From positions 689,863-753,862 of the forward strand of contig JBBMNZ010000004.1 of assembly GCA_037954325.1 (NCBI GenBank): 64,000 nt of DNA. The letters are read 5' to 3'. The position numbers were made by a program, and so were the translations under genes. The notes under the pieces were generated by a model. That model worked only from the letters and a program-made list of their open reading frames with translations. It did no database searches and was not told the DNA's origin. This document shows, in pieces, positions 10,315 through 20,174 of this stretch. The stretch comes from Fistularia commersonii (taxonomy: Eukaryota; Chordata; Actinopteri; Syngnathiformes; Fistulariidae). Within the stretch, counting starts at the first letter, position 1, and each line of letters starts with the position of its first letter.

Positions 10315-11242
10315 CAGATTGTAGCTCATAGCTAATTTCCATCTGTAGTCCTGGGGAGACAATACAAATATAAAACTGTACAAACAGACAATACAAATAA
10401 AATATACAAATAGGCAATAAAAAAATAAGTGTTTTGATATTATTAGTTTGGTCACTAGATGTTAGCCAGGAGGGTAATTCCCGTCTGCTGTTGTTAGCGT
10501 GAGCGTGTTTGCTGCTCCAGAATCCAACTTTTAACGTCCCGTGCAAAGGTGTAAAAACCAGTCGTGTTCTTTCGATCGTCCGGAGGCCCAAGACTGTGTC
10601 TTTCAGGGAGGCGAGTGGGGCACCGATGATCCTTCCAGCTGTGTTCACGAGCCGCTGCAGAGCTTTTCTGTCGTAGTCCGTGCAGCTCCCGCCCCACGCA
10701 GAGATCCAGCTGGTCAGTTTGCTCTCCATGGTGCCCCCGTAGAAGGTGTGCATGATGGGTGCGGGGGCTCTCGCTGGAGTTTGCCAAGGAAGTAGAGGCG
10801 CCACTGTGCCTTCTTCGGCAATGCTGTGGTGCCGGTGGTCCAGGAGAGGTCTTCATGGATGTGCACCCCTAGGAATTTGGCGCCATTGATGGTCAGGGGG
10901 AAATGCTTGGTGTGGCCCCATTCAGCAGGAGGTTGTTGTCTCTGCACCACGTGGTTAGATGGTCAATCTGCTTCCGGCAGTGGGTCTCGCCGTCCTTGGT
11001 GACCCACCGGAGTTGCGTCGTCCGCAAACTTCACCATGTGATCGGTGCTGTAGGTGGGTTTGCAGTCATGGGCCAGCAGGCTGAAGAGCAGCCCTGAAGG
11101 ACTCTGCGCTGAGTGTGATACTGCTCCAGATACTGGACTGCTTGTGGACTCTCACAGAGGAAGTTTGGCAGACAGTTGCAGAGGGAGGTGTTGAGTCCCA
11201 GCTGTTGTAGTTTGGTGATCAGCTGTTGTGGGACTACGACGT
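10315..11242 (-). mobile_element. L2/jockey-type LINE, 3' half, split by Gypsy
   Basis: Minus-strand reverse transcriptase C-terminal part of a fish L2 (Maui-like) LINE. Frames at 10950-10714, 10856-10494 and 10804-10244 give TINGAKFLGVHIHEDLSWT, then SCTDYDRKALQRLVNTAGR, then IIGAPLASL, a familiar order for this clade. The frames differ, so it is dead. The 5' continuation lies at 17018-17745, on the other side of the Gypsy insertion. The same LINE fragment, also followed by the Gypsy LTR, occurs at 33570-34552 and 51220-51960. Confidence 0.85.
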
Positions 11243-12063
11243 TGTTTTATGTTGCGTAAAAGACGACCGGAGATATTAGGGTGGCACTTAGTTATTTTAC
11301 TGAAGAGCAGGGCACAGGTGATGATAGCAATTCATACCAACAGACATGAGCCTGCCTACAGAGTCTGCGCATGTGCAGATCGCAAGTAAACATATATGGT
11401 TAATTGTTGAAGTGGTGGGAATCGGGCTGGAGTAAGACGATTCACGACGAGATGGATCAATTTAGAGATGCGTTTATTGAGCAAAGTTTCTTCAAAAATC
11501 CCTGATACAAAATCATCTAATACAGGAGCCCGGACTCGTGCTGTTTTCCTTGCGCCTGAAGTAAACGGGTCTTGTGCTTGGAACACCCAGCAAAAAGCAC
11601 CCTTCTTTCCCTGCCCGGGTGTTACATACAGTCATTACATGAATATTCATAAGAGGCGTGACAGGGTCTTCCAGGTGTGCAGTTGTTTTCCACCCGTCCG
11701 TCTCACACTGACGTCTGAAAAGAGAAGAAAACAACCTGGCCTCCCCAGCAGTTGTGACCTGAGAGAAGGCCTTTTCACCTACAACTGCGAGCTGTTAGTG
11801 CCAAACTACGTCTGGCTCGGTCTCTGTTCGGGCACCGACCTCTCACATTGTTTGTCCGGGCTGCCGTTTGATTGGATTATATGTTGAACAAAGCAAATGT
11901 AATGTCTACCTCATAAGCAAAGCAAATATGTTGACTTCTTCATGAGCCAAGCAAATGTAGTGTCTATTTCATGAGCAAAAGCAAGTGTATGACGTCTACT
12001 TCATGAGGAAAAGCAAGTACATTGATTTCTTTATTGTTCTGTGTCCACAGTCAATACTCTACA
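11243..12063 (-). repeat. Gypsy 3' LTR, long form
   Basis: Runs 821 bp against 201 bp for the partner LTR. The extra 620 bp sits between TTAATTGTT (about 11399-11407) and the ATTGTT near 12030-12036; the duplicated ATTGTT could be a target duplication of an insert or the edge of a deletion in the partner. The LTRs at 34553-35187 and 51961-52596 also have the long form, so the short one is more likely a deletion derivative. Near 11890-12020 it carries diverged repeats of about 37 bp containing AAGCAAATGTA. Confidence 0.85.
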
Positions 12064-12075
12064 TCCCCTTTCCTT
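12064..12075 (-). other. Gypsy polypurine tract
   Basis: AAGGAAAGGGGA on the minus strand, directly upstream of the 3' LTR; the plus-strand priming site of the element. Also present beside the LTRs ending at 35187 and 52596. Confidence 0.85.
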
Positions 12076-12263
12076 AGTTGGAACTTCTAACCATGAACAC
12101 AGTTTCAACATCTTAATAGTAATACAGTGTTAAACTTATTCCATACTTGTGTGACTGCATGAAATATGACATATCCAAACAATGAAAAAAAGTGTGCAAA
12201 TAACTGTGATAACCATTCAACGAGTCATCATTTAACCTAGTCAGACATTAACAAAAGACCCTC

Positions 12264-13584
12264 TTAGCAGTATAGCTCTTTGTACTTGGGGTTTGGTTTA
12301 CTGATGCGACCTGAGCGCGTTCTATGAACATCCACCTTTACAGACGGTCCAGAAGCAGAGGCTCGATCCGCCGGGCGCTCAGAGTCCGCATGCTGTTCTG
12401 CATAGCCATGTCCGGTAACTGTCATACGACTTGTTGGATCAGGTCCAGTGTCCTGATAAGAGTCTCCCCGGTCAACCTGAGTCGGTGCGGGTTCAGGAAC
12501 AGTTAAGATGTGTTTTCTGTTTCTCCTGTATGTTTGTCCCTCCGACTGAATCAGGTATGATCTGGGCTCATTGCATGTTTCTTTCACAACTCCTGTGCGG
12601 TCGAATCCTTTCGGTGTTTGAAGCCTGACTACCTGTCCTTCTGTCAGAGCTTTCAGAGGTCGGCTCGTTTTGTCATAGACTTTTTTGCGCGAGTCTTTTA
12701 TTTAGAAGTTGAGCACGTACGTCCTCTAGCTCCCACATGACGGGTTCAAGCAGCTTTTTGGAGACAGGGAGAGTGTTGGAGAGTAATTCTAATTCATGCT
12801 AGTCTAAGTTAAAGCCTGTAAAGAGGAGACCGAGGTTATCATAAGAAATAACACAGACAAGCGACTATTCTTTTGTGCTCTGCAGACGGGGAGACTCAGC
12901 GCTCTTTGGAGGCAAGATCCAGAGAATCCCACCGAGTTCCTCCTTGCTCTGCTTTTTATTGTGTGAAAGTGTTTATTTACATAACAACATTCATTGGATA
13001 GTATAGTTCATGCATATGTTAAGTTGTCCAGGATGATATACAGCGGTGGGCAGGTTTCTGTCCAGAAGTGTTTATCCTCGTTAGATTTACATGTACGGAG
13101 GGTAGGTTCTTATCTAAAGATGTTTACGACCATTGGAATCTAAAATCTTGGAGGGCCCAATTCCTGTTTGAGGACAAAGGTCAGTTTAAGGACAAAAGTC
13201 ATTTGTGCTCTAGCATGTCTGGCTAACTTCATGTGAGTAGTCGAAATAACATAGTTATAGAAATAGAGAGAAAACTCTAACAGAGAGTAGTGCGCGTCTG
13301 TCGCGACATTAGTCTTTGTGCAGGAGACCCAAGCTTAGTGTCACGAGGAATGTTTCTTAAATTGAGTAGGTTGAGAAAGATCTCGGTTTTGTCTCCGTGA
13401 GGCTTTCAGCACTACGGACAGCTCTCTCCACCAACCCATTTGATTGGGGATACTCAGGGCTGCCTGTCACATGAGTGAAGTCCCATTGCCTTGGAAAGTC
13501 CTTGAAACGCTGACTTGTGAACTGTCGTCCGTTGTCGGTGATGAGAGTGCGAAGTGCTCCGTAGACAGAGAAGTGACATTTCAA
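12264..13584 (-). pseudogene. Gypsy integrase core and C-terminal tail, interrupted
   Basis: The integrase core at 13584-13357 reads LITDNGRQFTSQRF and SPEYPQSNGLVERAVRSAES, with the catalytic Asp and Glu of the DDE triad visible. The C-terminal tail is at about 12800-12264 (NTLPVSKKLLEP, then KETCNEPRSYLIQSEGQ, ending SKPNPKYKELYC) in other frames. Between them, about 12810-13370, lies some 550 bp that is not integrase, perhaps an old inserted LTR or other element; it is shared with the copies at 35.8-37.1 and 53.2-54.6 kb. A working integrase would need the segment lost there. Confidence 0.82.
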
Positions 13585-13660
13585 CTTACCAATGACTGTT
13601 GTTGATGTGAGATTACGCAGCAGGTCAATCTAAACCAGCCTGAAAATGAATCTACAAGTA

Positions 13661-14443
13661 TCAAGTATTGTCAGTTGTGCCAGTCAAAGATGTCCGCTGC
13701 CAAAGTCGACCAAGGTATCTCCGGAATAGGGTGGAGGAGAAGCAGCTTTGTTGGTGTGGTTTTGTGCTGTTCCACACCGAGCATGCTTGCACTTGCTCAT
13801 CAATATCTCTAGTCATTGTCGGCCAAAACACTATTCCTCTTGCTCTCCGTTTCCTGGCCTCTGTACCTGGATGCCCTCTGTGTAAAATGCAAGTGTACAA
13901 TTTTTGTAAGCAAAGAGGAATAACTGCTTTCTGTCCTTTCATGACAATGCCATCTTCAATGATCAGTTCATCCCTGAAAGTAAAGTAGGGACGCACCGCA
14001 TCTGGGAGATTATGAAGCTTGTCTGGCCGGCCATGTCTTATAAAGTTGCTGAACATCTGGAGAGTCGGATCAGTGGCAGTGTGTTCTCTTAGTTCCTGTA
14101 AACGAGCAGAAGACACGTAACACACTGACATCACATCAAAATCATCAACTTTGTCCGCCAGCTGAGTTTTGGTGTTACTGGGAGCCCGTGATAAAGTGTC
14201 AGTCAAGTGCATTCGCTTACCACTTTTATACACAAGCTTGATGTTATACTTCTGGAGCTTCAACATCATGCGTTGTAATCTTGCTGGTGTTGCATGAATA
14301 GGCTTTTTGATGATTGTAACCAGAGGTTGATGGTCAGTTTCTATGGTGACTAGTTTGCCATGAATATAATCATGAAATTTTGAGCATGCAAAGACAACTG
14401 CTAGCAGCTCTTTTTCTATCTGTGCGTATCGAGTTGCAGGCAC
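13661..14443 (-). pseudogene. Gypsy RNase H and integrase zinc-binding region
   Basis: A 260-codon frame. RNase H blocks: RYAQIEKELLAVVFACSKF, ETDHQPLV and LTDTLSRAP. The integrase N-terminal H-H-C-C region follows as HRGHPG then CSVW, where the fourth ligand, normally Cys, is Trp. The frame begins after a frameshift relative to the reverse transcriptase (ends 14416) and stops before the integrase core, so the polyprotein is broken on both sides. Confidence 0.88.
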
Positions 14444-15702
14444 GCTGCACCAAGTCCAAATTGCAAAGCGTCAAATGTCAGCGTCACGCGTTTATGAACA
14501 TCATAATATGACAGTACAGGGGGCTTAGACATGTGTTTCTTCAGAGTGTCGAAAGCACATTGCTGCTGTTCATACCTTGACCACTCAGTATCTTTGTGGG
14601 TGAGTTGACGAAGTGGAGCAGCGATTTGGCTGAAGTTGGGGATAAATTTCCCAAGGTAGTTCACCATACCAAGAAATCGTTGCACGGCCGCTACATCGGT
14701 TGGCACCGGCATGTTGCTAATCGCTTTAGTCTTAGATGGGTCAGCTTTTAGACCCTGAGCAGTGAAAACATGACCAACATAACTGACCTGGTTCAGCCTG
14801 AACTTGCATTTGAGGGGGTCGAGTCTCAACTTTACCTCTCTAGCTCGGTTGAGTACTTTTCTCAGATGTGCATCATGTTCCTCAATGTCCTTGCCTCCAA
14901 TCAGTATATCGTCCACGATGATTGCGCAGGGGTAACCAGCGAAAATCTGCACCATGGAGCGCTGGAACACCTCACTGGCAGAGCTGATTCCAAACGGCAT
15001 CCGCAGGAACCTGTAACGGCCAAAACAGGTACTGAAAGTTGTTAACATTGAGGATTTCCGGTCCAGGGATATCTGCCAGAATGAGTTCTTTGCATCTAAG
15101 ACTGAGAACACTGTTGTGTTGGACATTTGAGATGCAACCTCATCTACTGTTCTCATTGGGTGATGTGGTCTTTACAAAGCAGCGTTCAACTCTTCAGGAC
15201 TGATACAGATCCTAATTTCCTTTTTGCCCTTTTTGTTGGTAGCGACCATTGAGGAAACCCAGTCGGTGGGCTCTGAGACGGGTGTGATCACACCTAGCTC
15301 CTGCATTCTGTCCAGTTCAGCTTTGACTCGGTCTTTCATTGCAACTGGAATGCTGTGTGCTGGTCGAACTACGGGTCTCATCTCTGGGTCAAGGGTCATT
15401 GAATATGTGACACGTAATTTTCCAGGCTCATTAGCAAAAAGGTCACTGTTTTCACCTTCGATTTGTCTTGTAAAATCTTGAACTGTTGAAATACTCACTT
15501 GGTGGACTTCTCTGCTGAGAGACACAAGTCCCATTTGGAGTGAAGCACTGAGTCCTAGCAATGGTAGCATGTTCTCATTTATAATGAAGAAATGTAAAGA
15601 ATAAGGTTTGACTCCTAGATGGCAACATATCTCAACAAGTCCTAGAGTCTGTATCTTACTACCACCGTATGCAACGAGGTTGGTGGGTTTACTGCATGGC
15701 AT
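14416..15702 (-). pseudogene. Gypsy reverse transcriptase, one nonsense codon
   Basis: Two frames in the same phase, 15702-15172 and 15156-14416, separated by a TAA where related elements have Lys before RPHHPM. Visible motifs are VKAELDRMQELGVITPV, VFSVLDAKNSFWQISLD, RYRFLRMPFGISSASEVFQR and the catalytic IIVDDILI. The thumb has VQRFLGMVNYLGKFIPN. It copies the element RNA from the tRNA primer. Apart from the stop codon it is well preserved, suggesting a fairly recent insertion. Confidence 0.9.
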
Positions 15703-16241
15703 TATTTGTTCCTTTTTATCTTTTCAAAAGTCTTTACTGAGAGAACATTGCATTTAGCACCAGTGTCCACCTTCATTTCAACCGGATTGCCATTAATCTG
15801 TAAAGTGGTTTGAGTTTCCTCCCTCTCCAGCGTCTGTGCATCATCCGAATCTACGCTGTCCAATGTAATTCCATTTACATAGTAAGTATCACCATCACTG
15901 TCCTCTTTGTGGTCCATGTCCACCTGGTGGACTGCCTTCTTTTGTCTATGCCTCTCAAACTGAGGTCTGGATTTACAGCACTTTCTAAAGTGGTTCATCT
16001 TCTTGCATGCATTACACTGCTGGCCAAAAGCTGGGCATTTACTTCTTTTTGCAATATGACTACCACCGCAGTTGTTACAGTTGGAGATGTGCTGAGAAGC
16101 AACTGGTTTAGCATTAAACCTTGCCTTGTCACATTCTCTTTTCTTATATTTGTTTTGCACAGCATCCACGTTTGTAACTGTGCTACTTGGGGTCATTGGC
16201 ATCATGTTGTGCTCCTCTGTCACTTCGTATATTTGACACAC
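15702..16241 (-). pseudogene. Gypsy gag zinc knuckles and protease
   Basis: Two CCHC-like knuckles in series (CNNCGGSHIAKRSKC and CNACKKMNHFRKCC), the arrangement seen in Mag-clade elements, then an acidic linker and a retropepsin-type active site VDTGAKCNVLS near the end. The frame overlaps the gag frame by about 60 bp and the reverse transcriptase start by one codon. Confidence 0.88.
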
Positions 16242-16707
16242 AGAATTTTTTTTTGGCTAAAGTTAAGCCACTGTCACACAAAAGACTTTTCCTGAGACGG
16301 TCGTCCTCGCTCAGCTCCCCAAAGTTGCAGCTCCTAGCTATAATTGTCAAATCACTTACGTAAGATTCAATAGTCTCACCAGCCTTTTGGTTGCGCGTGT
16401 TAAACTTGTGCCGTTCCATCGTCATGTTTGTCTGTGGATTGCACATTTCTCTGAACTTTCTTTTGAGGCATTCAGGATCCTCCTTTGATTCTGCAGGAAC
16501 GAGGACACGTCCATCGTCGGCACCACCTTCACGCACCTCCGACGCGTACACGAAAGACCTTTCCCGCTCGATGGCTTCGGGTCCGGCAAGGTTTGAGAGG
16601 ATATAGGCTCGACTCCGCGCTGGCTTGTCCGAGCGCGCTGCAGCTATAAAAATGTCACATTCCTGCTCGAATATGTACCAGTTTTCTGCCAAGTTGCCTT
16701 CAAACAT
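16183..16707 (-). pseudogene. Gypsy gag, capsid-like N-terminal part
   Basis: Starts MFEGNLAENWYIFEQECD, close to the 5' LTR and primer-binding site. Contains the retrotransposon gag-type block KRKFREMCNPQTNMTMERHK followed by FNTRNQ and ESYVSDLTIIARSC. The frame leaves the zinc-knuckle frame at a run of eight A residues (complement at about 16246-16253), which looks like a slippage frameshift. It forms the capsid in live elements. Confidence 0.88.
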
Positions 16708-16799
16708 TAGTGGGTCGGGTCGCCTGCACGATGGTCCCGCTCAATAAGAAACAAGCCACTACAACACACCGGTTTCCTGTGAAAAATGTGCGTCCGTAA

Positions 16800-16811
16800 C
16801 TTCTGACACCA
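16800..16811 (-). other. Gypsy primer-binding site
   Basis: TGGTGTCAGAAG on the minus strand, immediately next to the 5' LTR end. This fits the 3' end of a tRNA (terminal CCA) as minus-strand primer. Confidence 0.88.
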
Positions 16812-17012
16812 TGTTGTATGTTGCGTAAAAGACGACCGGAGATATTAGAGTAGCACTTAGTTATTTTACTGAAGAGCAGGGCACAGGTGATGATAGCAAT
16901 TCGTACCAATAGACATGAGCCTGCCTACAGAGAGGCTGCACATGTGCAGATTGCAAGTAAACATATATGGTTAATTGTTCAATATTACTGTGTCCACAGT
17001 CAATATTCTACA
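16812..17012 (-). repeat. Gypsy 5' LTR, short form (201 bp)
   Basis: Matches both ends of the long 3' LTR but lacks its 620-bp middle. It ends next to the target duplication GGCGT. Confidence 0.88.
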
Positions 17013-17017
17013 GGCGT

Positions 17018-17745
17018 TGAACGCTGAGCTGAAATCCGGGAACAGCTTTTTCACATTAAGAGTCTTTGGTGTCCAGGCAGGTGAGGGCCGGTGGGGAGGT
17101 GAGCAGATGGCATCCTCTGTGGAACATTGGGCCTGGTATGCAAACCGGGAGGGGTCTAGGGTAGGTTTTGGACTTGATCTGTACCATGACTAGCTGTTGA
17201 AAGCACGTCATGATGATGGGGGTCAGTGCTACGGGGCGATAGTCATTGTAACTGGATGGGTCAGGTTTCCTTGACACGGGTACGACGACAGCGGATTTGA
17301 GGCATGACAGAACAGCCTCTTGCCTCAGGGAGATATTAAAGATGCCCCTGAAGTTCCTCTGCACAGTCTTTCAGCATGTTGTTTGGGTCTGCTGCCTTGT
17401 GGCTGTTGATGTTGGAGTGTTCTCTTCATGCAGGCAGCAGGCAGGTACAGGGCTCGCTGGTGGGTCTTCTGTGGATGGGTGTTGTTTTGAGCCTCAAACC
17501 GTGGGAAGAAGCTGTTGAGGTTGCTCAGCAGAGAAATGTTGTCATGGCAGAGATGTGGCAGGGGTTTCTAGTCTGTGAGGGTCCAGATGCTCCGCCAAGG
17601 GGCTCGTCGCGTTTACGCTGTCCTTGATTTGGCGGGTTGTCCTGCCGGTGAATTTGTGTTTGGCTTTCTGTTGCCACTCTTGCTGCTCTCGGGTCAGTTT
17701 CGTCCCTGGCTCTAAAGACTTTTCTTTTGCCCTCTATGCCATCAG
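17018..17745 (-). mobile_element. L2/jockey-type LINE, 5' part of split copy
   Basis: Minus-strand continuation of the LINE at 10315-11242. The frame at 17364-17056 carries CLKSAVVVPVSRKP followed by NDYRPVALTPIIMTCFQQLV, the reverse transcriptase fingers region. At the junction the sequence reads LSAF before the Gypsy, and the other half resumes VVPQQLITKLQ. The endonuclease domain is not found. The LINE ends near 17745, where the V-B flank resumes. Confidence 0.8.
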
Positions 17746-17991
17746 TGTGGTGGCCGTGTTGCTTCTGTCCTAGAGGACTTGTTGTTTAAACACCAAGAAA
17801 GTCTTTGACGTGTGGATCAGGTATTTTCCTTTATTTCAGGAATGGGGTCTGAAGGAGGCTCACTGAGCTCTCTCACTTGTGGAGAACAAATATTTTTGTC
17901 TTTTCTATTTATAACTTGAATGTACAATCCAGAATGATGTTTGAGCCGCTGCAGCTGTTGGAGCTGCATCAGTTCCTCTTTAGCTGAGGGT

Positions 17992-18019
17992 GGTTTTTGT
18001 ACGACGTTGTATCACTGTG
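17992..18019 (-). other. 12-RSS of V-B1
   Basis: Heptamer CACAGTG (complement at 18013-18019), 12-bp spacer, nonamer ACAAAAACC (17992-18000). Consensus at every position. Confidence 0.95.
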
Positions 18020-18532
18020 TGAACGGTAAGCTGTAGTCCTGCTGACAATAATAAACTCCTGCATCTTCATTCTGGACTCTGCTGATGGTCAGAGTGAAGT
18101 CAGTCCCAGACTGACTCCCACTAAAACGATCAGACACTCCAGAGAAACGGCTGGTGGCATCATGAATAAGAAGCTTTGGAGCTTCTCCAGGTTTCTGAAG
18201 GTACCAGTGAATATCATCGCTAACTCCTGTACTTGCTTTACATCTCATGGAGACGGTCTCTCCTGGAGCAGCAGACGGAGGTCCAGACTGAGTCAGGATA
18301 ACCTCCCCGGATGAACCTGCAAAACAAGTCGGCGGAAGATTTTAGGAGACAAATTGAAGGACGTGGCAACAGAGGAGCACCGTTTCTCCAAGGTGGATGC
18401 TGCTCGTTTGGGTGTTCCTGCTTGGCATCGGAACTTGATTGCGGTGAACCTGGAGCAATATCTCCAGAGGAGAGTCTCACCCTGGACGAGGAGCCCCAGG
18501 GTGGCCAGCTGGAGGATCAGTAACTTCATCAT
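18020..18532 (-). CDS. Ig light-chain V segment B1, kappa type (L3-like)
   Basis: Leader exon 18532-18481 (MMKLLILQLATLGLLVQG) splices at GTGAGAC. A 164-bp intron ends in TTTTGCAG. V exon 18316-18020 (297 bp) opens SSGEVILTQSGPPSAAPGE. Cys23 is in MRCKAS, Trp in IHWYLQKPGEAPKLLI, followed by RFSGSQSGTDFTLTIS and DAGVYYCQQ with the second Cys. The short CDR1 and CQQ end are kappa-like and differ clearly from family A. Two adjacent ATG codons start the leader. All exons are open with consensus splice sites and RSS. The 5' neighbour is V-A2, in the same orientation. Confidence 0.93.
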
Positions 18533-18571
18533 GGTGCTGCCGGTGTGTTGGTGCTTCTGAAAGGTCTGGAG

Positions 18572-18614
18572 CTCTTAACAGCTGGGAGCGGAGGGGCAGG
18601 ACATGTATGCAAAC
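18572..18614 (-). promoter_or_regulatory. V-B1 promoter: octamer-like and TATA-like
   Basis: Coding strand GTTTGCAT (complement at 18607-18614) is a 7 of 8 octamer match; GTTAAGAG (18572-18579) is a weak TATA-like box. The spacing is identical at B2 and B3. Confidence 0.72.
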
Positions 18615-19548
18615 ACAGAGTCAGTCAGCTGGAGCTGTTCTCAACATGTCCTGCTGTGTCCTCACTGCTCCACACATACGCATTTGCCAGTTTCAAAGGT
18701 CTGAAGCTCAAGATGTTTGACTGTCACCGTGCATTTATTGTAGTGAATCTTCCTGCTGCTCATAGAGTTCATTTTTGCACAACAACCCATCGCTTTCTTG
18801 GATCCTGGAAAACAGCTCCCTGATTAATATTCTTTGTCCACTGCTGTGACTGACTGTGGATCAATATGTTTCCATCCAGTCACTCCTGAAGCCACAGAAT
18901 AACTGATGACCCAGAGGACCAAATCCTGATGTTTGCTGATGACACTGTTGTTTCCTTAACACTTTTTGTCTTCATCAGTTTTAAGGATATATAAAGAGGA
19001 TCTTTACAAGTTTTAGAGCTTGTCAAGTGAACTTCAGGCACATCAGCCTGCTGAATTCAGGTCAGTCTCTTCAAAATTGGAGGTCAATCTGCAGGTGCAA
19101 GGTTTGGTAGACTAGATGTTTGACATTCAGTGACAGTCAGGAAGCTCAGTTTTGTGATTGATAATCCAGGTTATTGCTCTACATGAAATTTGAGAGAATG
19201 TTTTCAGCATTCAATGCACAGTCCTAAATATTAGCCTTTTGCACTGTTGGTGTATGTAATGCAGAGTTCCTTAAAGTTCAATTCTGGAGCCTCGAGGTCT
19301 TTTATTATGACTTTTCTATCCCTTTATGTTTGTTTCCTCTTGAATTGATTTCACTGAGATGCACTTTGTGACTGGTCTGGAAAAAGACTGGACTCAAAGA
19401 GAGTGTCATTGAAATGGGAAATCCTGCAGCTACATTTGTGTGTGATATAAAACCCTTCCAGGAGTGTCATGATGAAGACCTGGTGTGTGGAAATGATGCT
19501 CCAGCTGCAGCAGCAGACACTTCACTTTCACTTCAGTCTGATTGAGGG
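18615..19548. repeat. B-to-A intergenic flank beta, copy 1
   Basis: No gene is visible. Matches 22098-23010, and its first part matches 31585-31879. It is the spacer between a B gene and the next A gene in the ancestral unit. Confidence 0.8.
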
Positions 19549-19576
19549 GGTTTTTGTATGATGCTTTTTCACTGTG
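19549..19576 (-). other. 12-RSS of V-A2
   Basis: Heptamer CACAGTG (complement at 19570-19576), 12-bp spacer, nonamer ACAAAAACC (19549-19557). Consensus. Confidence 0.95.
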
Positions 19577-20062
19577 TGAACGTAGCCTGACTGTTGATGA
19601 TATGGTAACTCTGACAGTAATAAACTGCTGCATCTTCAGTCTGGACTCCTCTGATGGTCAGAGTGAAGTCAGAGTTTGATCCACTGCCTGAAAAACGATC
19701 TGGAATTCCTGATGCTCGACGTGTAGCAAGGTAAATGAGGAGTTTAGGAGCTTGTCCTTCTTTCTGTTGGTACCAGGCTAGATAGTTATCACCATCACTA
19801 TCCCGGTAAACGTCCTGACTGGTCCTACAGGAGATGGAGACGGGGTCTCCTGGAGCAGAGCTCTTTGCTGCAGGCTGAGTCACCGTGAACTGACCTCTGG
19901 ACTCTGAGGATACAGACACACAAAGTGAAAGAGACTCCACGGCTTTGCGGGCTTCATCTCACACATAGTGATGTTGAGAGAGGAGAGGAGGTGGACTCTC
20001 TGGACTTTACCTGTGAAGCAGCAGCAGAGGAGAGTCCAGATGAGGACGGAGACCCGCGTCAT
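19577..20062 (-). CDS. Ig light-chain V segment A2, kappa type (L1-like)
   Basis: Leader exon 20062-20011 (MTRVSVLIWTLLCCCFT), intron 20010-19904, V exon 19903-19577 (327 bp). Differences from A1 concentrate in CDR1 (QDVYRDSDGDNY), CDR2 (LATRRAS) and CDR3 (SYHIINSQAT), while frameworks are nearly unchanged, as expected for functional V genes under antigen-driven diversification. Both cysteines and the Trp are present and there is no stop. It is followed by B1 downstream and preceded by B2 upstream, in the same orientation. Confidence 0.93.
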
Positions 20063-20127
20063 GTTTGTGATGAGGAGGATTTGTGATGAAGGACGGCTGT
20101 CAGTCATCCAGGGTCCAAGTGTCAGGA

Positions 20128-20174
20128 CTATAAAGAGTCCCAGAGCACTGGAGCATGGAGCTGCTGATGCAAAG
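20128..20174 (-). promoter_or_regulatory. V-A2 promoter
   Basis: Octamer-like CTTTGCAT (complement at 20167-20174) and TATA box CTTTATAG (20128-20135), spaced as in the other A genes. Confidence 0.8.

Larger units (their letters stand above)
11243..17012 (-). mobile_element. Mag-like Gypsy LTR retrotransposon
   Basis: A 5.8-kb LTR element in minus orientation inserted in the L2-type LINE. The 5' LTR is at the right (16812-17012) and the 3' LTR at the left (11243-12063); each has TG...CA ends. The flanking target duplication is GACGT (11238-11242) and GGCGT (17013-17017), with GGCGT on the left in both sister copies at 34.5 and 51.9 kb. A primer-binding site and a polypurine tract sit next to the LTRs. 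The internal order is gag, protease, reverse transcriptase, RNase H, integrase. Two CCHC knuckles point to the Mag clade. No envelope gene is seen. Several stops and frameshifts mark it as inactive. Confidence 0.92.
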
